Origin: CALIBK01 sp037444165
Lineage (GTDB): Bacteria > Desulfobacterota > BSN033 > UBA1163
Direction of reading: 5' to 3'
Length of the DNA: 7,229 bases
Assembly (NCBI GenBank): GCA_037444165.1
Contig: JBBIMX010000090.1
Coordinates: 1 to 7,229 of the forward strand
Below are positions 1 to 4,572 of the stretch, in pieces (the stretch's first letter is position 1; every line of letters begins with the position of its first letter). A program made the translations under genes and the position numbers. The notes beneath the pieces are model-generated. The model searched no databases. It was given only the letters and a program-made list of their open reading frames with translations, and was not told the DNA's origin.

Positions 1-61
1 GACAGGAATATTTCCGAAACCTATAGAATGGGGATGAATTGAAAATCAATAGATTAATTAC

Positions 62-90
62 TTGACAATAGATGTATTGTATTATATTGT
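62..90 (+). promoter_or_regulatory. Promoter of the RHH-HEAT-ParA operon
   Basis: A perfect -35 box TTGACA lies at 62-67. A 17-bp spacer leads to TATTGT at 85-90 as the -10 box, which matches TATAAT at four of six positions. TATATT at 83-88 is an alternative with a short 15-bp spacer. Either fits a sigma70-type promoter with a start site near 96-98 and a short leader before the TTG start at 115. The promoter is embedded in the TATTGT repeats described separately, so anything bound to the repeats would block RNA polymerase. Confidence 0.65.
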
Positions 91-93
91 ATT
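65..93 (+). repeat. Three TATTGT hexamers at exact 10-bp period; putative operator or partition site
   Basis: TATTGT occurs at 75-80 and 85-90, and its inverse ACAATA at 65-70. All three are exactly one helical turn (10 bp) apart. The first two form the perfect inverted repeat ACAATAGATGTATTGT. The last two sit inside the 9-bp direct repeat TATTGTATT (75-83 and 85-93). Ribbon-helix-helix proteins such as omega of pSM19035 and ParR are known to bind short iterons of this kind in direct or inverted order. The next gene encodes such a protein, so autorepression and possibly a centromere role are inferred. A further inverted repeat, ATTGA-AAA-TCAAT, lies at 38-50. Confidence 0.55.
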
Positions 94-114
94 TTATAAA
101 ATTGGGGGGGCAGA

Positions 115-333
115 TTGGGAAGAACTAAGACTGCAAGAACTATTTATATTGACAACGAACAGATTGAGGCTTTAAAAAAGCTCTCTCAAAGAACAAAAGT
201 TCCTCAATCGGTATATGTGAGAGAGGCATTGGACATGCTTTTAGAGAAATATTCTGAACAATTAAAATTTGATTTCAAAACTTCGTCTCGAGGTTTAAGT
301 GAATCATCCATGAGTGAAGGAAAGGAGGGATAG
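115..333 (+). CDS. Ribbon-helix-helix (CopG/Arc/MetJ-type) DNA-binding protein, 72 aa
   Basis: This is a small DNA-binding protein, probably a dimer. After a short basic N-terminus (GRTKTAR) comes the DNA-contacting strand RTIYI (residues 8-12), helix A (about 14-26), the turn KVPQS (28-32) and helix B (about 32-46). This is the ribbon-helix-helix pattern. Residues 47-72 form a polar tail, probably flexible. The start is TTG at 115. No other in-frame start leaves the fold intact, and a run of seven G at 104-110 is the only ribosome binding site. It is the first gene of the operon and lies just downstream of TATTGT repeats inside the promoter, so it is probably the operon's autorepressor. By analogy with ParG and omega it might also be the DNA-binding partner of the downstream ParA. 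Antitoxin is a less likely alternative, since no toxin gene follows. Confidence 0.85.
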   Translation: MGRTKTARTIYIDNEQIEALKKLSQRTKVPQSVYVREALDMLLEKYSEQLKFDFKTSSRGLSESSMSEGKEG

Positions 334-334
334 A

Positions 335-1045
335 TTGACTGAGAATTTCCGTCTCCTCTATTTAAAATCGCAAGATCCAGAAAACTCATCCCTAAAAGAG
401 ACTTTGTCTCATTTTGATCCCTCTGAAAATATTTCCTTAAAAACCTATTCCCATCAAGAGATTTTAAGCCAGGCCATAGATGATTTAAGGCATCCGGATC
501 CTAAAGTGAGAGCATTGGCCGTTCAATACTATATAGAAAAATCGAATCTATCCATTGCTTTACCCCTTTTACAGGAGATTTTAGAAGATGAGGATCCAGG
601 GGTAAGGGCCCAAGCCCTTTTATCTTTAATAAAATTAGGGAATCCCATTATTTTTCCCTTTCTTAAAAAACATCTTAAAGATAAAGATGAAAAGGTAAGA
701 AGGATTGCTCTCAAGGGGATCTTTCAGACTCAACAGAATATCGATATTAATCTTCTAAAACCACTTTTAAACGATGAGTCTCCTTGGGTGAGAAGGAAGA
801 TGGCAACCCTTTTAGGATGGAGGGAGGTGGAAGGAGGCCAAACCCTGCTTAGCGAGATGCTAAAGGATAAGGATTCCATGGTGAGAAAAGCAGCCCTTTC
901 ATCTCTCCTTATCCTTTATCCAGAAGAAGGGGAGACTCAGATGTGGAAAGCCATCAGTGATTCAAGTCATGAGATTCGAACATGGGTGAAGGCTCAGTTG
1001 AATCGAATGCTTCAAAAGCCAACTCAAAAGAGAATTAATCTTTGA
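335..1045 (+). CDS. HEAT-repeat protein, 236 aa
   Basis: This is an all-helical repeat protein with no signal peptide or membrane segment, so it is cytoplasmic. After a polar N-terminus of about 45 residues there are about six HEAT repeats of 31-32 residues, beginning near residues 51, 84, 115, 147, 178 and 210. Each opens with a D-x-D/S-P/x-x-V-R-x-x-A pattern, for example DPKVRALAV, DPGVRAQAL, DEKVRRIAL, SPWVRRKMA and DSMVRKAAL. Such solenoids act as protein-binding scaffolds, and some are related to phycocyanobilin-lyase (PBS-type) repeats. TTG at 335 is chosen as start because AAAGGAGGG (321-329) lies 6 nt before it. The upstream in-frame GTG at 314 would overlap the preceding gene and has no such site. 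The gene begins 1 nt after the stop of the RHH gene, so the two are probably translationally coupled. Its role here is inferred: a partner or adaptor of the ParA ATPase, like the HEAT-containing PomY of Myxococcus. Confidence 0.85.
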   Translation: MTENFRLLYLKSQDPENSSLKETLSHFDPSENISLKTYSHQEILSQAIDDLRHPDPKVRALAVQYYIEKSNLSIALPLLQEILEDEDPGVRAQALLSLIKLGNPIIFPFLKKHLKDKDEKVRRIALKGIFQTQQNIDINLLKPLLNDESPWVRRKMATLLGWREVEGGQTLLSEMLKDKDSMVRKAALSSLLILYPEEGETQMWKAISDSSHEIRTWVKAQLNRMLQKPTQKRINL

Positions 1046-1062
1046 ACCCAAACGGAGGAATG

Positions 1063-2052
1063 ATGAATCAGAGGGCCCGGATCCTTGGGGAAAGGGTCTA
1101 TTCTCCATCCACCTTTGCCAAACTCCTCAGGATCTCCAAACAGGAACTTCTTGAGAAGGAAGCAAAGGGTCTCATTCCTCCTGCCCAGAGAGATGATAAG
1201 GGGGCTCGTTATTATAAACCGGAGGATGTGGTCAAGTATCGGAATTACCTTGGAATTCCCTCTCCAGTGAAGTCGGTTCGAAAACAGCTTTTTCTCAATT
1301 TTAAAGGAGGAACGGGAAAGAGTTCCCTCTCCGCCTCTTATGGTTTTCGTTTGGCCCAAATGGGATTTCGGACCCTTCTTATTGATCTTGATCCCCAGGG
1401 CCATCTGACTCAGTGTTTGGGACTTAATAGTGAGGCCTTTCCGAAAACCCTTTTTAATTCTCTGATAGGAAAAGAGGATATTGAAAATATCATCGTGAAG
1501 ACAGACCTTTCCACTTTGGATATTATCCCTTCCAACCTCAATCTTTCTCCCATTGAGCTTTCGCTCTTTTCAATGAACTCGAGAGAATTTCGATTGAAAC
1601 GATTGCTCAGTACCATTGAAATGAATTATGATGTGATCGTTATGGATGCCTCTCCGAGCATTGGACTTCTCAATCTTAATGCCATCCTCGCTTCCAATGA
1701 CCTTCTCATTCCTGTCCTCGCAGACTTTCTTTCTTACCATGGACTCAAGATTCTCTTTGAAACCCTTTCCACCATTGAGGAGGACTTCTCCTTTGTGTTT
1801 GAAAATATTTTCATCTTTTTGAATCGATACAATGACTCCCATCGCATTTGTAGGCGATCGAAAAAGGCCCTGGAGACCCATTATAAAAAATACCTAGTCC
1901 GCACCGTGATTCGACAGGATACAAAGATTGCAGAGGCGACCAGCCTCGGCACTCCCATCTTTTTGTTTGCCCAATCCTCGAAAGGAGCTGAGGATATTCA
2001 GAGCCTTATCGACGAGATCTTTGGGTTGAAAGGAAATGGACATGACGGATGA
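1063..2052 (+). CDS. ParA-family ATPase with N-terminal MerR-like HTH
   Basis: This is a cytoplasmic P-loop ATPase of the ParA/Soj group. Such proteins dimerise with ATP, bind DNA non-specifically and position plasmids, chromosomes or protein complexes. Residues about 12-62 match a MerR-type helix-turn-helix (YSPSTFAKLLRISKQEL, then GLIPPAQRD, then ARYYKPEDV). The ATPase domain follows. Its deviant Walker A is KGGTGKSS (81-88), with signature Lys81 and catalytic Lys86. The Walker A' motif is DLDPQG (108-113), and Walker B is VIVMDASPS (191-199) with Asp195. All key residues are present. The HTH-plus-ATPase layout resembles type Ia plasmid ParA/SopA, although this gene sits in a chromosomal context. 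Two adjacent ATGs (1060, 1063) follow GGAGG at 1054-1058, and 1063 has the better spacing. A TTG at 1042 is less likely. The gene begins 17 nt after the HEAT gene stop. No ParB gene is visible, so the DNA or cargo partner must be another operon product or lie elsewhere. Confidence 0.93.
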   Translation: MNQRARILGERVYSPSTFAKLLRISKQELLEKEAKGLIPPAQRDDKGARYYKPEDVVKYRNYLGIPSPVKSVRKQLFLNFKGGTGKSSLSASYGFRLAQMGFRTLLIDLDPQGHLTQCLGLNSEAFPKTLFNSLIGKEDIENIIVKTDLSTLDIIPSNLNLSPIELSLFSMNSREFRLKRLLSTIEMNYDVIVMDASPSIGLLNLNAILASNDLLIPVLADFLSYHGLKILFETLSTIEEDFSFVFENIFIFLNRYNDSHRICRRSKKALETHYKKYLVRTVIRQDTKIAEATSLGTPIFLFAQSSKGAEDIQSLIDEIFGLKGNGHDG

Positions 2053-2371
2053 ATTCACCAACAATGTAGCTCAAAAATTCCCAAACACCCTGAACAAGGA
2101 AGGGGTTGAAAAGCCATGGGATGTTCCGGAACCAAAGGTTATTTCTCCAATCCGGAAGGGAGAGGAGTTGAGGCGAGAAGAGATTGCCGATCGGATTCAT
2201 CTTCTTTATTCTGAGCTTCGTTCTTCCCTCACCATTCCCTCGGCCTTAGAATTTGATCTCAAGAGGGCCACTCGGGTTTTGGAGGAGATCAATAAAATGA
2301 AGGCCGAGGTGGAACGGATTATCGAGATGTTAAAGGCCATGGAAGCCTATATGAAAGAGCGATTGAGATAA
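2042..2371 (+). CDS. Small helical protein of unknown family, 109 aa
   Basis: No family is recognised. The first 40 residues are polar and Pro/Asn-rich (KPWDVPEPKVISP), probably disordered. Residues about 41-62 and 68-109 look like two amphipathic helices with many charged residues (for example LEEINKMKAEVERIIEMLKAMEAYM), able to form a helical hairpin or coiled coil. There is no membrane segment. ATG at 2042 is chosen because AAAGGA at 2029-2034 is 7 nt upstream. ATG at 2036 is only 1 nt from that site. The gene overlaps the end of the ParA gene by 11 nt in another frame, which usually marks translational coupling and a joint function. Inference: a partner of the ATPase, perhaps an activator or adaptor to the coiled-coil protein that follows. 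Confidence 0.8.
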   Translation: MTDEFTNNVAQKFPNTLNKEGVEKPWDVPEPKVISPIRKGEELRREEIADRIHLLYSELRSSLTIPSALEFDLKRATRVLEEINKMKAEVERIIEMLKAMEAYMKERLR

Positions 2372-2424
2372 AGTAGGCTTCCTTCCTGGTAGGGCTCTTC
2401 ACGAATAAAAATGGAGGGTAGAGA

Positions 2425-3219
2425 ATGAAAGGAAAGAGCCAGGTATTAGAGGCCGATGGGTTCGATAGGATTATTGCGGAAAAAATGCCCAAGATGAAAA
2501 AGGCGGAAGAACCTTTTTATTCTGTAAAAGAAGAACCCCCTGTATTTGAAGAGCCCAAGGACGAGGAGAGATTGGAAAGAAGGGTTGAGAAAAAAGTCCT
2601 TTTCGAAACTCCTGACGCCCGATTCTCTCCAGGAGACCTGGATCTCTCCGCTCTCATTGAGGATCTCCATCATCAACTCCTTCTCTCCCAGAAGACTCAG
2701 AAAGCGATGGAATTGGATAGGATTTCCTATGAAAGAAAGATTCATCATCTCACTCAGGAAAATAAGGATCTCCAGAGCCAACTGGAGGGTCTTCAACAGG
2801 AACTTCAACGATTAAAAGAGAAGGCTTTGGAGCTTAACTACCTTAAAGAGGAGAATGAAGAGGCCTTAGAGAGGATCAGAGATTTACAGCAGGAATTGAG
2901 GATTACGAAAGACGCTCTGACCAAGGTCCTAAAAGAGAAGGAAGAGGCTTCTCGCCGTGTTCAAGAGCTGGAGTATCAATTGGATCAGTTAGAGCTTACC
3001 AGGATGAAGGAGAGATGGAAGGAGAAAGAGACCTCCCATTTTAATGAAGAGAATCTTCAGCTCCGAGCGAAGTTAGAAGAGACGCTGGCTCAAAATTTGG
3101 AACTGGAGAAGAAATACGAGGTTCTTAAAAGATCCTTCCAAGAAGTTAAGGAATCCCTCACCCTTCTAAGGGACTCTTGCAAGAAGAATTATTATCAAAT
3201 TTCAGATCCACCGGATTGA
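2425..3219 (+). CDS. Coiled-coil protein, 264 aa, charged disordered head
   Basis: No enzymatic motif, signal peptide or membrane segment is seen. Residues 1-70 are rich in Lys, Glu and Pro, with basic clusters MKGK and MPKMKK near the start, and are probably disordered. Residues about 72-250 form a long, nearly unbroken coiled coil with heptads rich in Leu, Glu, Lys and Gln (for example LQSQLEGLQQELQRLKEKAL), with a possible break near 200-208. A short tail ends in DPPD. The ATG at 2425 has GGAGGG 6 nt upstream. It follows the 109-aa gene by 53 nt without a clear terminator, so it is probably in the same transcript. Inference: a self-assembling scaffold or cargo hub of the ParA system, like coiled-coil PomX of Myxococcus. 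Basic N-termini of ParA partners often stimulate the ATPase. Coiled-coil similarity alone would not prove homology. Confidence 0.85.
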   Translation: MKGKSQVLEADGFDRIIAEKMPKMKKAEEPFYSVKEEPPVFEEPKDEERLERRVEKKVLFETPDARFSPGDLDLSALIEDLHHQLLLSQKTQKAMELDRISYERKIHHLTQENKDLQSQLEGLQQELQRLKEKALELNYLKEENEEALERIRDLQQELRITKDALTKVLKEKEEASRRVQELEYQLDQLELTRMKERWKEKETSHFNEENLQLRAKLEETLAQNLELEKKYEVLKRSFQEVKESLTLLRDSCKKNYYQISDPPD

Positions 3220-3220
3220 T

Positions 3221-3248
3221 CTCTTCCTTTAGATATCATAAAGAAGAG
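3221..3248. terminator. Hairpin between convergent genes, possible bidirectional terminator
   Basis: CTCTTCCTTTA (3221-3231) can pair with TAAAGAAGAG (3239-3248), with one bulged C and a 7-nt loop. It lies 1 nt after the stop of the coiled-coil gene and 8 nt beyond the rpsU stop on the other strand, in a gap of only 37 nt. No clear U-tract follows on either strand, so termination by this hairpin is uncertain. Confidence 0.35.
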
Positions 3249-3256
3249 AGAAGCCC

Positions 3257-3460
3257 TCATCTCGAACCCCTTTGAGCATACCTTCGGGCCACCTTATCCC
3301 TCCTTCGTTTTGCCTCTTGTCTTTTCCTTTTTCTCTTTACAGAGGGTTTCTCGTAGGCTCTTCTCTTCTTTAGTTCTTTTAAGATTCCATCTTTCGCCAT
3401 TTGACGCTTTAGAGCCTTTATCGCATTCTCGATCTGATTATCCTGAACTCGGACCTCCAA
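3257..3460 (-). CDS. rpsU: Small ribosomal subunit protein bS21
   Basis: This is a 67-residue protein that matches bS21 over its full length. It starts MEVRVQDNQIENAIKALKRQ, then has the conserved KKRRAYEKPSVKRKRKR block (residues about 31-47) and a highly basic, helical C-terminus. bS21 sits on the 30S platform near the anti-Shine-Dalgarno end of 16S rRNA and helps initiation. The start codon is TTG (plus-strand 3458-3460), preceded by an AAAGGGGG site 4 nt upstream. No in-frame ATG or GTG gives the known N-terminus. It lies 51 nt downstream of the RRM gene on the same strand and is probably co-transcribed. The pair recalls the cyanobacterial rbp-rpsU arrangement. A weak hairpin at 3490-3509 lies in the gap between them. 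Confidence 0.95.
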   Translation of the reverse strand: MEVRVQDNQIENAIKALKRQMAKDGILKELKKRRAYEKPSVKRKRKRQEAKRRRDKVARRYAQRGSR

Positions 3461-3511
3461 AGAAACCCCCTTTCTTTTTTAAATTAGAGTCCCACTCCAA
3501 GCTGTGGAAGA

Positions 3512-3805
3512 TTACCTTCCTCTATCCCTTTTTCGTCTGAAACCCCCTTCCTTTCGCCTCTGGGTATGAGCTTGACTCACGATTAAGGTCCGATCCATAA
3601 AAGTCTTTCCATTGAAGAGAGAGATAGCCTTTTCGGCCTCAGAAGGTGAGGCCATCTCTACAAACCCAAAACCTCTTGATCTTCCTGAATAGGAATCCAA
3701 TGGAATCTTGACCGATTGGACTGTACCTGCCTCTGAAAAAAGACCTTTTAAATCTTCCTCAGAGGCACGAAAAGAAAGGTTTCCTACATAAAGCTTTTGG
3801 TTCAT
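3512..3805 (-). CDS. RRM-domain RNA-binding protein, 97 aa
   Basis: This is a single RNA-recognition motif protein. RNP2 is LYVGNL (residues 5-10), RNP1 is RGFGFVEM (44-51), and the helices and strands between them are complete (DLKGLFSEAG, AEKAISLFNG). A short basic tail (RRKEGGFRRKRDRGR) replaces the long Gly-rich tail of many eukaryotic relatives. Bacterial members of this family bind U- or A-rich single-stranded RNA and are often cold-induced in cyanobacteria, where rpsU commonly follows, as it does here. ATG at 3803-3805 is the start because AAGGAGG lies 9 nt upstream. A longer in-frame reading from TTG at 3829 would translate through that site and is rejected. Its own promoter and a leader hairpin precede it, suggesting regulation at the RNA level, perhaps by the protein itself. 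Confidence 0.93.
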   Translation of the reverse strand: MNQKLYVGNLSFRASEEDLKGLFSEAGTVQSVKIPLDSYSGRSRGFGFVEMASPSEAEKAISLFNGKTFMDRTLIVSQAHTQRRKEGGFRRKRDRGR

Positions 3806-3829
3806 CTCTATATTCCTCCTTAAAATCAA

Positions 3830-3864
3830 AACCCCCAGGACTTTTTAAAGAGTCTCTGGGGGTT
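3830..3864 (-). promoter_or_regulatory. Leader hairpin followed by U-rich run, upstream of the RRM gene
   Basis: AACCCCCAG (3830-3838) pairs perfectly with CTGGGGGTT (3856-3864). Inside it GACT (3839-3842) pairs with AGTC (3851-3854), leaving one bulged base at 3855. The inner TTTTTAAAGA can extend the stem. Read on the minus strand, the GC-rich stem ends in GGGGGTTTTGATTTTAAGGAGG, so a U-rich stretch and then the ribosome binding site follow directly. This looks like an intrinsic terminator placed inside the leader, that is, an attenuator, or a protein-binding stem for autoregulation. It lies between the promoter and the start codon, so it is not the terminator of another gene. Confidence 0.6.
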
Positions 3865-3919
3865 CCCAAAAACTTTTCAAAAGTACAGGAGATCAAGATT
3901 GATTTTTAAGATTGCTTTA

Positions 3920-3949
3920 TTTATATTCCAAAATCCCTTTCCATGTCAA
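3920..3949 (-). promoter_or_regulatory. Promoter of the RRM-rpsU operon
   Basis: On the minus strand TTGACA (3949-3944) is followed by an 18-bp spacer and TATAAA (3925-3920). ATATAA, one base earlier, gives a 17-bp spacer. This fits a strong sigma70-type promoter with a transcription start near 3913 and a leader of about 108 nt, in which the hairpin at 3830-3864 sits. Confidence 0.7.
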
Positions 3950-3965
3950 GGAATTTTTTCACTAT

Positions 3966-4020
3966 AAGGCAATCCCTCACTCAGAGGTGGGGAATAAGCC
4001 CGAGAGGGGTGTTAGGAGAG
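3966..4020. other. GC-rich island between the divergent promoters
   Basis: A GC-rich stretch lies between the two -35 boxes, in an otherwise very AT-rich gap. It contains a small perfect hairpin, CCTC-ACTCA-GAGG (3975-3987), and two similar G-rich blocks, GAGGTGGGG (3984-3992) and GAGAGGGGT (4002-4010). No open reading frame or known RNA family is recognised. It could be a regulator site serving both promoters, but nothing in the sequence identifies the regulator. Confidence 0.25.
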
Positions 4021-4061
4021 ATTTTTAAAAATTTGACAAATTAAAAATAATAAGTTAATTT
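4021..4061 (+). promoter_or_regulatory. Probable promoter of the str operon
   Basis: A perfect TTGACA lies at 4033-4038. At 17-bp spacing the -10 box would be TAATTT (4056-4061), which is poor. TATAAA at 4062-4067 is too far downstream for this -35 box. The -35 box is preceded by the perfect AT-rich palindrome ATTTTTAAAAAT (4021-4032), which could act as an UP element, common at ribosomal protein promoters. A second AT-rich -10 candidate, TATAAC, lies at 4106-4111 without a good -35. The promoter is expected because no gene on this strand precedes rpsL closely, but its exact boxes are uncertain. Confidence 0.5.
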
Positions 4062-4147
4062 TATAAAGTTTTTCATTTGTCCAATTTCTTATTTGGTCGT
4101 AGATATATAACTTATTGAATTAATTATTTTTTTAATGGGGAAAAGAA

Positions 4148-4519
4148 ATGCCCACAATTAGTCAATTGGTTCGTAAAGGAAGAATAAAGGTCAAGAAGAA
4201 GACCTCTGCCCCTGCTCTTACGGGTTCTCCTCAAAAAAGAGGGGTTTGTATTCGTGTCTATACCACTACTCCGAAAAAACCCAACTCTGCCCTTCGAAAG
4301 GTGGCCCGAGTTCGATTGACCAATGGGATGGAGGTAACTGCCTATATTCCAGGAATTGGTCATAATCTCCAGGAACATTCGGTGGTCTTAATTCGAGGAG
4401 GTAGAGTGAAAGACCTTCCAGGGGTTCGATATCATATCATTCGGGGCGCCCTTGATTCTGTTGGCGTTCAGGATCGAAAACAGGGTCGCTCCCGTTACGG
4501 AGCCAAAAAACCCAAGTAA
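4148..4519 (+). CDS. rpsL: Small ribosomal subunit protein uS12
   Basis: This is full-length uS12 (123 aa), part of the 30S decoding centre and the classical streptomycin-resistance target. The hallmark block TTTPKKPNSALRKV (39-52) and the loop GGRVKDLPGVRYH (84-96) are intact. Lys43 and Lys88, at which resistance changes occur, are wild type. Asp89 is the residue that RimO methylthiolates in many bacteria. The ATG at 4148 gives the known N-terminus (MPTISQLVRKGR). The only upstream site is a modest GGGG at 4137-4140, 7 nt away. It heads the str operon with rpsG 53 nt downstream. In many bacteria rpoC lies just upstream, but here the upstream neighbour is a divergent RRM gene. Confidence 0.98.
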   Translation: MPTISQLVRKGRIKVKKKTSAPALTGSPQKRGVCIRVYTTTPKKPNSALRKVARVRLTNGMEVTAYIPGIGHNLQEHSVVLIRGGRVKDLPGVRYHIIRGALDSVGVQDRKQGRSRYGAKKPK

Positions 4520-4522
4520 ATA

Positions 4523-4564
4523 AAGAGTGGTCCTCTTATAAAATGATTGATGAATAAGAAGAGG
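4523..4564 (+). promoter_or_regulatory. Alternative hairpins in the rpsL-rpsG gap covering the rpsG ribosome binding site
   Basis: AAGAG (4523-4527) can pair with CTCTT (4533-4537) around a 5-nt loop. The same CCTCTT (4532-4537) can instead pair with AAGAGG (4559-4564), which includes most of the rpsG Shine-Dalgarno GAGGGA (4561-4566). The two foldings exclude each other. In E. coli S7 represses the str operon by binding in the rpsL-rpsG gap, so this short 53-nt spacer is the expected place for such control. That this species uses it is inference. Confidence 0.35.
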
Positions 4565-4572
4565 GAACGTTT

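Noticed and set aside
314..334. GTG at 314 as start of the HEAT gene
   Set aside because: It overlaps the RHH gene and lacks a good ribosome binding site, while TTG at 335 has AAAGGAGGG 6 nt upstream.
115..1045. RHH gene and HEAT gene as a toxin-antitoxin pair
   Set aside because: The second product is a clear HEAT-repeat scaffold with no known toxin fold or catalytic residues.
1024..1404. 126-codon open frame on the - strand
   Set aside because: It lies antisense to the ParA gene and the end of the HEAT gene, and its product resembles no known domain. The + strand ParA carries intact motifs across the same bases.
2446..2808. 120-codon open frame on the - strand
   Set aside because: It is antisense to the charged coiled-coil gene. 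Its Phe/Leu-rich product is what the reverse complement of Glu/Lys codons gives. No ribosome binding site was noted.
62..3219. Plasmid partition or integrated mobile element
   Set aside because: No replication, integrase, transposase or tRNA attachment site is seen, and base composition is like that of the adjacent ribosomal genes. The partition idea is kept only as a mechanistic analogy.
3310..3540. 76-codon open frame on the + strand
   Set aside because: It is the antisense shadow of rpsU, which matches bS21 over its full length.
3872..3884. Inverted repeat ACTTTT-C-AAAAGT in the RRM leader
   Set aside because: The stem is short, AT-only apart from one pair, and its loop must open to three bases. 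It is too weak to call a separate element.
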